Source: an uncultured Cellulophaga sp.
GTDB taxonomy: Bacteria > Bacteroidota > Bacteroidia > Flavobacteriales > Flavobacteriaceae
Direction of reading: 5' to 3'
Length of the DNA stretch: 64,000 nucleotides
NCBI GenBank assembly: GCA_947496695.1
Contig: CANMEI010000001.1
Span: 1-64,000 of the forward strand
Shown here: piece by piece, positions 8,347-16,445 of the stretch
Position numbering within the stretch: the stretch's first letter is position 1
Layout of the letters: each line of letters starts with the position of its first letter
Made by a program: the position numbers and the translations under genes
The notes under the pieces: generated by a model
What the model saw: only the letters and a program-made list of their open reading frames with translations
What the model was told of the DNA's origin: nothing
The model's database searches: none

Positions 8347-9864
8347 ATGAATAAGAAAGTAATATTGATGATTTTGGATGGTTGGGGAAAATCTCCTGAC
8401 CCAAAAGTTTCGGCAATTGCAAATGCAAATACGCCTTTTATAGACAGTATTCAAGAAGAATATTCAAATGCCAATCTATTAACAGATGGTATGAATGTTG
8501 GACTTCCTGAAGGACAAATGGGAAATAGCGAAGTAGGACACATGAATCTTGGTGCTGGTAGAATTGTATACCAAGATTTAGCTAAAATAAATAAAGCCGT
8601 AAAAGAAGACACTTTAAAAGATGAAGTAGTCTTAAAAGAAGCTTTTGAGTATGCAAAAAAAAATAACAAACCTGTTCATTTTGTAGGTTTACTAAGTGAT
8701 GGTGGTGTGCATAGTCATACATCACACTTAAAAGGCTTAATAAGTGCTAGTGAGGCTTATAACCTTGATAAAGTTTATATTCATGCTTTTACTGATGGTA
8801 GAGATGTTGACCCAAAAAGCGGGAAAGGTTATGTAGAAATAATCAATAAATTTTGTGCAGATAAAAAAGCAAAACTTGCTACAGTAATTGGTCGTTACTA
8901 TGCAATGGATAGAGATAAAAGATGGGAGCGTGTAAAACTAGCTTATGATCTTTTAGTTAATAATATAGGAATAAAAACAACTGATATTCCAGCTGAATTA
9001 CAAAAAAATTATGATGCAGATGTTACTGATGAGTTTATAAAACCAATAGTTGCAACTAATGCTGATGGCTATCCAATTGCTAAAATAGAAAATGGAGATG
9101 TACTTATATTTTTTAATTTTAGAACTGACCGTGGTAGAGAACTTACTGAAGTATTAAGTCAAGTTGATATGCATGAACAAAATATGCATAAACTAGATTT
9201 ATATTATGTAACAATGACTAATTATAACGATGCTTATAAAAATGTTCATGTAGTATATGATAAAGCTAATATAGAAAAGACTTTAGGTGAAGTTTTAGCG
9301 AATGCTGGCAAAAAACAAATTAGAATTGCAGAAACAGAAAAATACCCACACGTAACATTTTTCTTTAACGGGGGTAGAGAAAAACCTTTTGAAGGCGAAC
9401 AACGATTACTTTGCCCATCTCCAAAAGTAGCTACATATGATTTACAACCAGAAATGAGTGCTTACGAAATTAGAGATGCTATTATTCCTGAACTTGAAAA
9501 AGGTGAAGCTGATTTTGTTTGTTTAAATTTTGCAAATCCTGATATGGTTGGTCACACTGGCGTTATGGAAGCAGCTATAAAAGCATGTGAAGTTGTTGAT
9601 AGTTGTGCAAAAGCTGTTGCAACTGCAGGTCTAAAAAATGGATATTCATCAATTGTTATTGCTGATCATGGTAATTGTGATACCATGATAAACCCTGATG
9701 GAAGCCCTAATACAGCACACACAACAAACCCAGTACCATTAATACTTGTAGATAAAGATCATATCAAAATTAAAGATGGTGTTTTAGGTGATATTGCTCC
9801 AACAATATTAAAATTAATAGGTGTTGAGCAACCTGAGTTAATGACTCAAAAACCATTGATTTAA
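8347..9864 (+). CDS. gpmI: 2,3-bisphosphoglycerate-independent phosphoglycerate mutase
   Basis: 505 residues, the normal length. It interconverts 3- and 2-phosphoglycerate in glycolysis in the cytoplasm. The alkaline-phosphatase-fold metal sites are all visible: LILDGWGKS at the N-terminus, the catalytic Ser in GNSEVGHMNLGAGR, the mutase-domain DGRDVDP and GRYYAMDRD, the NFRTDRGRELT arginine pair, then NFANPDMVGHTG, ADHGNCD and the closing NTAHTTNPVP. Its own promoter box lies just upstream. The map gene follows after 30 nt with a separate promoter box, so linkage is loose. Confidence 0.97.
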   Translation: MNKKVILMILDGWGKSPDPKVSAIANANTPFIDSIQEEYSNANLLTDGMNVGLPEGQMGNSEVGHMNLGAGRIVYQDLAKINKAVKEDTLKDEVVLKEAFEYAKKNNKPVHFVGLLSDGGVHSHTSHLKGLISASEAYNLDKVYIHAFTDGRDVDPKSGKGYVEIINKFCADKKAKLATVIGRYYAMDRDKRWERVKLAYDLLVNNIGIKTTDIPAELQKNYDADVTDEFIKPIVATNADGYPIAKIENGDVLIFFNFRTDRGRELTEVLSQVDMHEQNMHKLDLYYVTMTNYNDAYKNVHVVYDKANIEKTLGEVLANAGKKQIRIAETEKYPHVTFFFNGGREKPFEGEQRLLCPSPKVATYDLQPEMSAYEIRDAIIPELEKGEADFVCLNFANPDMVGHTGVMEAAIKACEVVDSCAKAVATAGLKNGYSSIVIADHGNCDTMINPDGSPNTAHTTNPVPLILVDKDHIKIKDGVLGDIAPTILKLIGVEQPELMTQKPLI

Positions 9865-9880
9865 TAAAATTACAAAAGCT

Positions 9881-9888
9881 TAAATTTG
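9881..9888 (+). promoter_or_regulatory. -7 promoter box for map, nearly leaderless
   Basis: TAAATTTG is an exact consensus match ending only 6 nt before the map ATG. An ATTG at 9855-9858, 22 bp upstream, could be the -33 element. Confidence 0.55.
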
Positions 9889-9894
9889 TAGCTT

Positions 9895-10707
9895 ATGATT
9901 ATTGTAAAAAATACAGAAGAAATAGAATCAATGCGCGAAAGCGCATTAATCGTTTCAAAGACTTTAGGAATGTTGGCAAGTGAAGTAAAACCAGGCATTT
10001 CTACATTGCAATTAGATACCCTTGCAGAAACATTTATTCGTGATCACGGCGCTATACCTGGTTTTTTAGGATTGTATGACTTTCCAAACTCACTTTGCAT
10101 GAGTCCTAATGCACAAGTTGTACACGGAATACCAAATGATAAACCATTAGAGAATGGTGATATAATCTCAATAGATTGTGGTGCTTTAAAAAATGATTTC
10201 TATGGTGATCACGCCTATACATTTGAAGTTGGTGAAGTAGCTCCTGAGACAAAAAAAATGTTAGACATCACGAAACAATCTTTATATGTTGGTATTCGTG
10301 AATTCAAGCATGGCAATCGCGTTGGTGATGTTGGTTATGCAATTCAAAAATTTACAGAAGATCACGGTTATGGAGTTGTTCGTGAATTAGTAGGCCACGG
10401 TTTAGGTAGAAAAATGCATGAAGACCCTGAAATGCCTAATTATGGCAAAAGAGGTCGAGGTAAAAAATTTGTTGAAGGTATGGTTGTTGCCATAGAACCT
10501 ATGACAAACCTCGGCACACATCGAATAAAACAATTAAAAGATGGGTGGACTATTTTAACTGCTGATGGAAAACCGAGTGCTCATTTTGAACATGATGTTG
10601 CCCTAGTTAATGGAAAACCAGAGCTTTTATCTACTTTTAAATACATATACGATGCTCTTGGTATTGTTAGCGATGAAGAAGATGAATTCAGACAAGTAAA
10701 ATTATAA
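9895..10707 (+). CDS. map: Type I methionine aminopeptidase
   Basis: 270 residues, cytoplasmic; it removes the initiator Met from nascent proteins. The five dinuclear-metal ligands of the M24 fold are visible in order: Asp in IDCGALKND, Asp in FYGDHAYT, His in VGHGLGRKMHEDP, Glu in AIEPMTN and Glu in HFEHDVAL. The substrate-side His lies in VVHGIPND. It lacks the N-terminal SH3-type zinc extension of some homologues. It sits 30 nt after gpmI under a separate consensus -7 box so close to the ATG that the mRNA may be leaderless. A hairpin follows the gene. Confidence 0.96.
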   Translation: MIIVKNTEEIESMRESALIVSKTLGMLASEVKPGISTLQLDTLAETFIRDHGAIPGFLGLYDFPNSLCMSPNAQVVHGIPNDKPLENGDIISIDCGALKNDFYGDHAYTFEVGEVAPETKKMLDITKQSLYVGIREFKHGNRVGDVGYAIQKFTEDHGYGVVRELVGHGLGRKMHEDPEMPNYGKRGRGKKFVEGMVVAIEPMTNLGTHRIKQLKDGWTILTADGKPSAHFEHDVALVNGKPELLSTFKYIYDALGIVSDEEDEFRQVKL

Positions 10708-10735
10708 AATTTACTATTTTTAAATTAAAATACAC

Positions 10736-10761
10736 TAGGCATGAATTTTCATTCATGCCTA
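10736..10761 (+). terminator. Hairpin between map and the methyltransferase gene
   Basis: A 9-bp perfect stem AGGCATGAA/TTCATGCCT with a 6-nt loop, followed by ATTTT. It lies only 10 nt before the next ATG, so besides ending map it could affect translation of the methyltransferase. Confidence 0.5.
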
Positions 10762-10770
10762 TTTTAAATC

Positions 10771-11535
10771 ATGTCTAAAATATTTAAATACATATTAAAT
10801 GCTGTTCCTAGGCCATTACTTATCAAATTAAGTTATGTAGCAAGACCAGTATTAGCATTTTCAATGCGAGGTAACTCTTACACAGATCCAATAGACAATA
10901 AAAGCTTTAAAAAGTTTTTACCTTATGGCTATGAAAGCCCAAGAGAGAATGTATTATCACCTTCTACTCTTTCTTTAGAAAGACATCGTTTATTATGGTT
11001 GTATTTAAAAAATGAAACAGACTTTTTTAGCAAACAACATAAACTACTACATTTTGCGCCTGAACAAGCGTTTTACAAGCGTTTTAAAAGTCTAAAAAAT
11101 ATAAAGTATATAACTACAGACTTAAACTCACCTTTAGCTGATGTAAAGGCTGATATTTGCAACCTACCTTTTAAAGATAATAGCTTTGATATTATTTTCT
11201 GCAACCATGTTTTAGAACACATTCCTGACGACCAAAAAGCAATGGAAGAAATGTACCGTATATTAAAACCTGGAGGATGGGGTATTTTTCAAATTCCACA
11301 AGATCTAAAACGATCAAATACATTTGAAGATAATACTATAACTGACAAAAAAGAAAGAGCAAAAATTTTTGGACAGTATGATCATGTGCGCATATATGGT
11401 CGTGATTATTTTGAAAAATTAAGAGCTATTGGATTCACTGTAGATGAAGTTGATTACACTTCAAAATTAACCCCAGAAGAGGTTGATAAATACCGATTAG
11501 CAGTAGGCGAAATAATACCTTTAGTAAGAAAATAG
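10771..11535 (+). CDS. Class I SAM-dependent methyltransferase
   Basis: 254 residues. The methyltransferase type 11 core is visible: the first strand and loop are degenerate (LHFAPEQAFYKRF in place of DxGxGxG), then TTDLNSPLADVKADICNLPF supplies the acidic loop, FDIIFCNHVLEHIPD is the post-II motif and MYRILKPGGWGIFQIPQ the post-III motif. The replacement of the glycine loop by APEQ is seen in some methyltransferases next to glycan-modifying genes, but neighbours here give no such context. The acceptor substrate is unknown. Convergent with apbE, 9 nt apart, with no obvious terminator between them. Confidence 0.85.
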   Translation: MSKIFKYILNAVPRPLLIKLSYVARPVLAFSMRGNSYTDPIDNKSFKKFLPYGYESPRENVLSPSTLSLERHRLLWLYLKNETDFFSKQHKLLHFAPEQAFYKRFKSLKNIKYITTDLNSPLADVKADICNLPFKDNSFDIIFCNHVLEHIPDDQKAMEEMYRILKPGGWGIFQIPQDLKRSNTFEDNTITDKKERAKIFGQYDHVRIYGRDYFEKLRAIGFTVDEVDYTSKLTPEEVDKYRLAVGEIIPLVRK

Positions 11536-11544
11536 TTTTATAAA

Positions 11545-12564
11545 TTATTTCAACATTACTTTACTGAACCCGTCCGTAGAAAAGAATCTTGTTTCGCCAT
11601 TTACACCAACATATATAAAATAAGCATCAATATTTGTTACCCGTGACAAAAGTTCCATAGATTCATCTAAATCCATAACCATAAATGAAGTTGCAAAAGC
11701 ATCAGCCTCTGCACAAGAATCTGCCAATACAGATACCGCTAAAACATTTGAATTTTTTGAAAAACCTGTAATAGGATCAATTGTATGAACATAACGTTTT
11801 CCAGTTTTTTCATCAACTCTATAGTGTCTGTAATTTCCTGAGGATGCCATTGATTTATTTTTCAAATTAATCTTAGAGATAGGCACACTTCTATCAGATG
11901 CTCTTGGATTATCTATTCCAACAACAAAATCTTTATTCTTAACTTTATTAATTCCTTTTGTTGTAAGTTCTCCACCTACTTCAATTAAGTAATTTTTTAT
12001 TCCTTTTTGATCCAATAAAACTCCTAATCGGTCTACTGTATAACCTTTAGCTACAGCATTAAAATCAAATAAAATATCTAGATTATTTTTATGTATAGTT
12101 TTATCAGATTCAAGCCTAACTTTATTAAAGCCAACAAATTCTAAAAGACTATCGACTTTAGTGCTATCTAAATCAATTTGTTTTCCTTGACCAAAACCCC
12201 ATGCATTAACTAAAACACCAACAGTGGGGTCAAAATTACCATTAGTTTGTTTATTCATTCGTTTTGACAGCTCAAAAACCTCTTCAAACATATGATCAAT
12301 CACTAATGTTGAATCACCTCTATTAATTTTAGAAATATCTGAATCATCTTTATACGTTGACATTGACTTATTCATCGCAACAAATAAAGAATCAATTTCT
12401 TTACTATAATCTCTTAACTCAGTATCATAAAAAATAATGGAATAAGAAGTGCCTAGCGCACTTCCTGAGTTTCTATTTTCAAAATAAACATTTTTTTTAC
12501 ACGAATTCCCACTTATAAGAATTCCAAATAAAATTAAAAATTTACAGTTTAATAAGCCCTTCAT
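11545..12564 (-). CDS. apbE: FAD:protein FMN transferase (flavinylates NqrB/NqrC)
   Basis: ApbE family, about 339 residues from the start chosen here. I prefer the internal Met at 12564 over one at 12585 because it begins a proper lipoprotein signal (MKGLLNCKFLILFGILISGNSC). The catalytic landmarks are present: LGTSYSIIFYD, DFNAVAKGYTVDRLG, the ELTTKG and IDNPRAS stretch, SMASSGNYRHYR, and HTIDPITGF with the Asp that binds Mg2+. The enzyme attaches FMN to Thr residues of NqrB and NqrC in the periplasm or inner membrane. Position at the end of the nqr operon fits that role. Its 5' end overlaps the 118-residue gene by 23 nt. Confidence 0.93.
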   Translation of the reverse strand: MKGLLNCKFLILFGILISGNSCKKNVYFENRNSGSALGTSYSIIFYDTELRDYSKEIDSLFVAMNKSMSTYKDDSDISKINRGDSTLVIDHMFEEVFELSKRMNKQTNGNFDPTVGVLVNAWGFGQGKQIDLDSTKVDSLLEFVGFNKVRLESDKTIHKNNLDILFDFNAVAKGYTVDRLGVLLDQKGIKNYLIEVGGELTTKGINKVKNKDFVVGIDNPRASDRSVPISKINLKNKSMASSGNYRHYRVDEKTGKRYVHTIDPITGFSKNSNVLAVSVLADSCAEADAFATSFMVMDLDESMELLSRVTNIDAYFIYVGVNGETRFFSTDGFSKVMLK

Positions 12565-12898
12565 AGTCAACAATGTAATCTTCATTTAAATAAACTGGTT
12601 CTTTATAATTCTTGGCATTAACCAAGCCAACACTAGCAAAATAAGTATCTGCTTCAAACTTTATAGCATGATCCTTAATTTTATCTAAAGTAGATAAATC
12701 AAATTCTTTTGGATCATCAGGATAACTTATACATTTCACCACTACAAAATGAAGCTTTTTATTCTTTAAACAAACAAATTGAGGATTTTTTTTTAGCCTA
12801 CTATTCACTGCCATAAATTCATAGCCGTTTTCTTCTAATTGTTTACCTACAATATTCATTGCTAAATTATGCAACTCTTGCTCTGAAAGTGGTTTCAT
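12542..12898 (-). CDS. Conserved small protein of the nqr-apbE locus (118 residues)
   Basis: A 118-residue soluble protein without signal or membrane segment. It begins MKPLSEQELHNLAMNIVG and includes FVCLKNKKLHFVVVKCISYP and a closing DYEGLIKL. The alternation of strands and helices with charged residues suggests a small alpha/beta fold, reminiscent of a nuclease-like (PD-(D/E)XK-like) core, but I see no complete catalytic set. From memory, similar proteins in flavobacteria are labelled subunit F of the Na+-NQR because of position alone; they lack ferredoxin or flavin motifs. It lies between nqrF and apbE after a terminator and overlaps apbE. Function unknown; a role in Nqr assembly is only an inference. 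Confidence 0.8.
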   Translation of the reverse strand: MKPLSEQELHNLAMNIVGKQLEENGYEFMAVNSRLKKNPQFVCLKNKKLHFVVVKCISYPDDPKEFDLSTLDKIKDHAIKFEADTYFASVGLVNAKNYKEPVYLNEDYIVDYEGLIKL

Positions 12899-12907
12899 AT
12901 TTTAAAA

Positions 12908-12937
12908 TAAAAAAACCGACATTAAAAATATCGGTTT
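12908..12937 (-). terminator. Terminator downstream of nqrF
   Basis: On the minus strand, AAACCGA/TCGGTTT forms a 7-bp stem with an AT-rich loop followed by TTTTTTT. It separates the six nqr genes from the 118-residue gene and apbE, so those two depend on read-through or their own promoter. Confidence 0.75.
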
Positions 12938-12971
12938 AGTTAATATAAATTATTTGATTCAAAAATATTAA

Positions 12972-14279
12972 TTAACCTCCAAAATCATCAAATCGGATGT
13001 TTTCATCAGCTAAACCAAAATCTTCTCCCATTTTTTGAACTGCTTTATTCATTAAAGGCGGCCCACAGAAATATAATTCTATATCTTCAGGTGATTCATG
13101 CTTGCTTAAAAAGTTATCAATCACACAATTGTGTACAAAACCAACAAAACCATCACCAGGAGCATCTAAACTCTCTTTTACTTTCCAATTGTCTTCTGGA
13201 AGAGGCTCTGAAAGAGCTAAGTAAAACTTAAAGTTAGGAAATTCTCTCTCTAATTCATAGAAGTGTTCAAGGTAGAATAACTCACGCTTAGAACGACCAC
13301 CATACCAGTAAGAAACTTTTCTTCCTGTTTTTAATGTTTTGAATAAGTGATATAGATGAGAACGCATTGGCGCCATACCTGCTCCACCACCAACATATAA
13401 CATTTCAGCATCAGAATCATTAATAAAAAATTCTCCATAAGGTCCTGAAATAGTAACTTTATCACCAACTTTTCTTGAGAAAACATATGAAGAAGCAATA
13501 CCAGGATTAACATTCATCCAAGCACCTTTAGCTCTATCAAAAGGAGGTGTTGCTATACGTACATTCAACATAATTTCTCTTCCTTCCGCAGGAAAAGAAG
13601 CCATTGAATAAGCTCTTTCAACAGTTTCAGGGTTTTTCATTACCATTGGCCATAACCCAAATTTATCCCATTCAGCTTGAAATTTATCTGGAGTCTCATG
13701 TTCTTCTGGGTGAGCAGTAATATCCATATCTTGAAATTTAACCTCACAAGGCGGAATTTCAATTTGAATATAACCACCAGCCTTATAACCCATATCTTCA
13801 GGAATTTCAACAACAAACTCCTTTATAAAAGATGCTACATTATAATTTCTAACAACTGTTGCTTCCCATTTTTTAATACCAAATACTTCTTCAGGTATAG
13901 TTATATCCATATCCTGTTTAACTTTCACTTGGCAAGCTAAACGTGCACCATGCACTAATTCTTTTTTAGAAAAGTGAGGTGTTTCTGTAGGTAATGCATC
14001 TCCACCACCAGAAAGCACGTGACATTCACACTGAATACAAGTACCACCACCACCACATGCTGATGGTAAAAATATTTTTTGATTTCCTAAAGTTGAAAGC
14101 AAAGAACCTCCTGATCCTACTTCTATTTTCTTTTCTCCATTAATAGTAATTGTTACTGGTCCTGAAGGAGATAGTTTTTCTTTTGTAAAAAGTAAAAGTG
14201 CTACTAATATTAATAACAATACTAGAAATGCAACTACGGTTATTACAATGTATCCGCCTGTACTTGTAGCTAAAATCAT
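12972..14279 (-). CDS. nqrF: Na+-translocating NADH:quinone reductase subunit F
   Basis: 435 residues, the electron entry subunit. An N-terminal membrane helix (VITVVAFLVLLLILVALLLF) precedes a [2Fe-2S] ferredoxin domain with the cysteine pattern SACGGGGTCIQCECHV and a distal ARLACQV. The FAD site shows as RAYSMASFP, and the NADH site as GGGAGMAPMRSHLYHLF and YFCGPPLMNKAV near the C-terminus. It takes electrons from NADH via FAD to the 2Fe-2S cluster. It is the last gene of nqrABCDEF, 2 nt after nqrE, with a terminator following. Confidence 0.97.
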   Translation of the reverse strand: MILATSTGGYIVITVVAFLVLLLILVALLLFTKEKLSPSGPVTITINGEKKIEVGSGGSLLSTLGNQKIFLPSACGGGGTCIQCECHVLSGGGDALPTETPHFSKKELVHGARLACQVKVKQDMDITIPEEVFGIKKWEATVVRNYNVASFIKEFVVEIPEDMGYKAGGYIQIEIPPCEVKFQDMDITAHPEEHETPDKFQAEWDKFGLWPMVMKNPETVERAYSMASFPAEGREIMLNVRIATPPFDRAKGAWMNVNPGIASSYVFSRKVGDKVTISGPYGEFFINDSDAEMLYVGGGAGMAPMRSHLYHLFKTLKTGRKVSYWYGGRSKRELFYLEHFYELEREFPNFKFYLALSEPLPEDNWKVKESLDAPGDGFVGFVHNCVIDNFLSKHESPEDIELYFCGPPLMNKAVQKMGEDFGLADENIRFDDFGG

Positions 14280-14281
14280 TC

Positions 14282-15022
14282 TTATTTATTTAAAATATCA
14301 TTATAAGAAACTTCATTTTCGTCAATTTCTTTATTTATTTCACCTTCTTCTTTTTCTATTTTTTGAACAGTGGTAGTTTCTTCTTCTGCAGGGGCTTCAT
14401 CACCACCTGTTAACATACCTCCAAAACTTTGAAAACCAATACCCATTAAACCTGTTATAATAAAGGTTATTCCTAAACCTCTTAATGGAGCAGGAACATT
14501 TGAATATCTAATTTTTTCACGAATTGCTGCTATAGCCAAAATAGCTAAAAACCAACCAATACCAGAAGAGATTCCATAATTAAAAGCCAAACCTAAAGTT
14601 TGAATATCTCTAGATTGCATAAATAATGAACCACCTAATATTGCACAGTTTACTGCTATTAAAGGTAAAAATATACCAAGTTGATTATATAATGATGGTG
14701 AAAATTTCTCAACTACAATTTCTACCAATTGTACCATTGTTGCAATGGTTGCAATAAATAAAATAAATGATAAAAAACTCAAGTTATAATCTGCATATTC
14801 TGGACCCAACCATACTAATGCACCGTCCCTTAAAAGGTACTGATCTAATAACCAGTTTAACGGAACTGTTACAGCAAGTACAAATATTACTGCAGCACCT
14901 AAACCAACAGCTGTAGCTACTTTTTTAGAAACTGCTAAATAAGAGCACATTCCTAAAAAGACAGCAAACACCATGTTGTCTATAAATATTGATCTAAAAA
15001 ATAATTCTATATGTTCTAACAT
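14282..15022 (-). CDS. nqrE: Na+-translocating NADH:quinone reductase subunit E
   Basis: 246 residues with six predicted membrane helices, homologous to NqrE/RnfA. It begins MLEHIELFFRSIFIDNMVFA, and the conserved FLPLIAVNCAILGG with its cysteine in a half-helix is present; the NqrD/NqrE pair holds an intramembrane iron centre. The protein is about 45 residues longer than the usual 200: after QSFGGMLTGG comes an acidic, Glu-rich tail (EAPAEEETTTVQKIEKEEGE...) that is not part of the core fold. It is 2 nt from nqrF and 21 nt from nqrD. Confidence 0.95.
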   Translation of the reverse strand: MLEHIELFFRSIFIDNMVFAVFLGMCSYLAVSKKVATAVGLGAAVIFVLAVTVPLNWLLDQYLLRDGALVWLGPEYADYNLSFLSFILFIATIATMVQLVEIVVEKFSPSLYNQLGIFLPLIAVNCAILGGSLFMQSRDIQTLGLAFNYGISSGIGWFLAILAIAAIREKIRYSNVPAPLRGLGITFIITGLMGIGFQSFGGMLTGGDEAPAEEETTTVQKIEKEEGEINKEIDENEVSYNDILNK

Positions 15023-15043
15023 CGCTGTTTTCTTATTTTTAAA

Positions 15044-15691
15044 TTAATTTTCTTCTACTAATGAAGGATTACGAGAACGTTGTACCCATATAATAATACC
15101 TACTACAATTAATGCTGCAGGAGGAATAATCATAAAACCATTATTTTCATATCCGAATGAATACAAACCAGTTTTTGCAATTGGATCTCCTAAAACTTTA
15201 AAACCTAATAAAGTACCTGACCCCAAAAGCTCTCTAAAAAAACCAATAATTACAAGTATAATTCCATAACCAAGAGAATTACCTATACCATCTAAAAATG
15301 ATCGCCAAGGACCGTTTGCTAAAGCAAAAGCCTCAAAACGTCCCATAATAATACAGTTTGTAATAATCAATCCAACAAATACAGACAAAGTTTTACTTAA
15401 CTCATAAGCAAAAGCCCTTAATACTTGATCTACAATAATTACCAAAGTTGCAACAACAACTAGTTGTACAATAATTCTAATTTTAGAAGGGATAATGTTA
15501 CGCATTAACGATATAACTACGTTACCCATTGCTAATACAAACATTACCGACACAGCCATAACTATAGAAGCTTTAAGCTCTGCAGTAATTGCTAATGCTG
15601 AACAAATACCTAATACTTGTATTGTTATTGGGTTATTATCTGCTAATGGGTCTAATACTAACCCTGCTTCTTTTTTTGAAAGTAATCCCAT
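15044..15691 (-). CDS. nqrD: Na+-translocating NADH:quinone reductase subunit D
   Basis: 215 residues, an integral membrane protein with about six helices, paralogous to NqrE. The diagnostic LGICSALAIT at the first helix and GLIITNCIIMGRFEAFAL carry the two conserved cysteine half-helices that face each other and hold the intramembrane iron site with NqrE. The N-terminal SKKEAGLVLDPLADNNPI precedes the first helix as in other NqrD proteins. It lies 2 nt after nqrC and 21 nt before nqrE, all minus strand, so it belongs to the same transcript. Confidence 0.95.
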   Translation of the reverse strand: MGLLSKKEAGLVLDPLADNNPITIQVLGICSALAITAELKASIVMAVSVMFVLAMGNVVISLMRNIIPSKIRIIVQLVVVATLVIIVDQVLRAFAYELSKTLSVFVGLIITNCIIMGRFEAFALANGPWRSFLDGIGNSLGYGIILVIIGFFRELLGSGTLLGFKVLGDPIAKTGLYSFGYENNGFMIIPPAALIVVGIIIWVQRSRNPSLVEEN

Positions 15692-15693
15692 AA

Positions 15694-16443
15694 TTATTTT
15701 ACTCTAATGGTTTTTAAATATCCTTTGTAAAGATTTACAGTCTGTGAAATCATAGCAGAAACTCCATTACCTGTAATTGTTGCTCCAGCTAACGCATCTA
15801 CTGCATTATCATCTTTTCTATCATTAAGCGGATCATTGTTTCCTTTTGCAACATTAATACCTTTATAACGAGTACCAGCCATAATAGATTCTCCTGTAAA
15901 ATCATCCATAAAGTAACGTTGTTTTATGTTAGCCCCTAAACCTGGTGTTTCCCCTTTATGATCAAAATATACACCTTGAACCACCATGTTTTCATCAACT
16001 GCAATAAAACCCCAAATAGCATCCCAAAGACCTTTACCATACATTGGAATGATATAAAACTTATTATTATCTTTTTCACCAACAAACAAAGGCAACTTTG
16101 GAGTTCCACCACTACTTGCAATTGACATTTGCTTTTTCATATCTATTAAATAAGCATTGCTATCCTCAGTTACTTTATCACCTTCAATAACCAATTGCTT
16201 TTTAATATAATTAGTAAACTCACTTTCTACTTCGTTTGCAGGAATAAAGTTTACACTACCTTCATCAACATTACCATTTACACCCATAGCGTAAAGAATG
16301 TTTTGTTGCTTCTCGAATTTTTCGTTTTCTTGAATTTTATCACTTAAGCCTGAAGCCGTTAGTGCTAAAACAGAACCTACGATTACAACCATTACTGCCG
16401 CAAATACTACCGTATAAACGTTTTTATCTGTGTTAATTGCCAT
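15694..16443 (-). CDS. nqrC: Na+-translocating NADH:quinone reductase subunit C
   Basis: 249 residues with one N-terminal membrane helix (VYTVVFAAVMVVIVGSVLAL) and a periplasmic FMN-binding domain. The covalent FMN site is visible as DALAGATITGNGVSAMI, in which the Thr of GATIT is flavinylated by ApbE, whose gene is in the same locus. Upstream landmarks include YGKGLWDAIWGFIAVD and GETPGLGANI, both typical of the family. The subunit passes electrons from the intramembrane iron site to NqrB. Gaps to nqrB and nqrD are each 2 nt. Confidence 0.96.
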   Translation of the reverse strand: MAINTDKNVYTVVFAAVMVVIVGSVLALTASGLSDKIQENEKFEKQQNILYAMGVNGNVDEGSVNFIPANEVESEFTNYIKKQLVIEGDKVTEDSNAYLIDMKKQMSIASSGGTPKLPLFVGEKDNNKFYIIPMYGKGLWDAIWGFIAVDENMVVQGVYFDHKGETPGLGANIKQRYFMDDFTGESIMAGTRYKGINVAKGNNDPLNDRKDDNAVDALAGATITGNGVSAMISQTVNLYKGYLKTIRVK

Positions 16444-16445
16444 AA

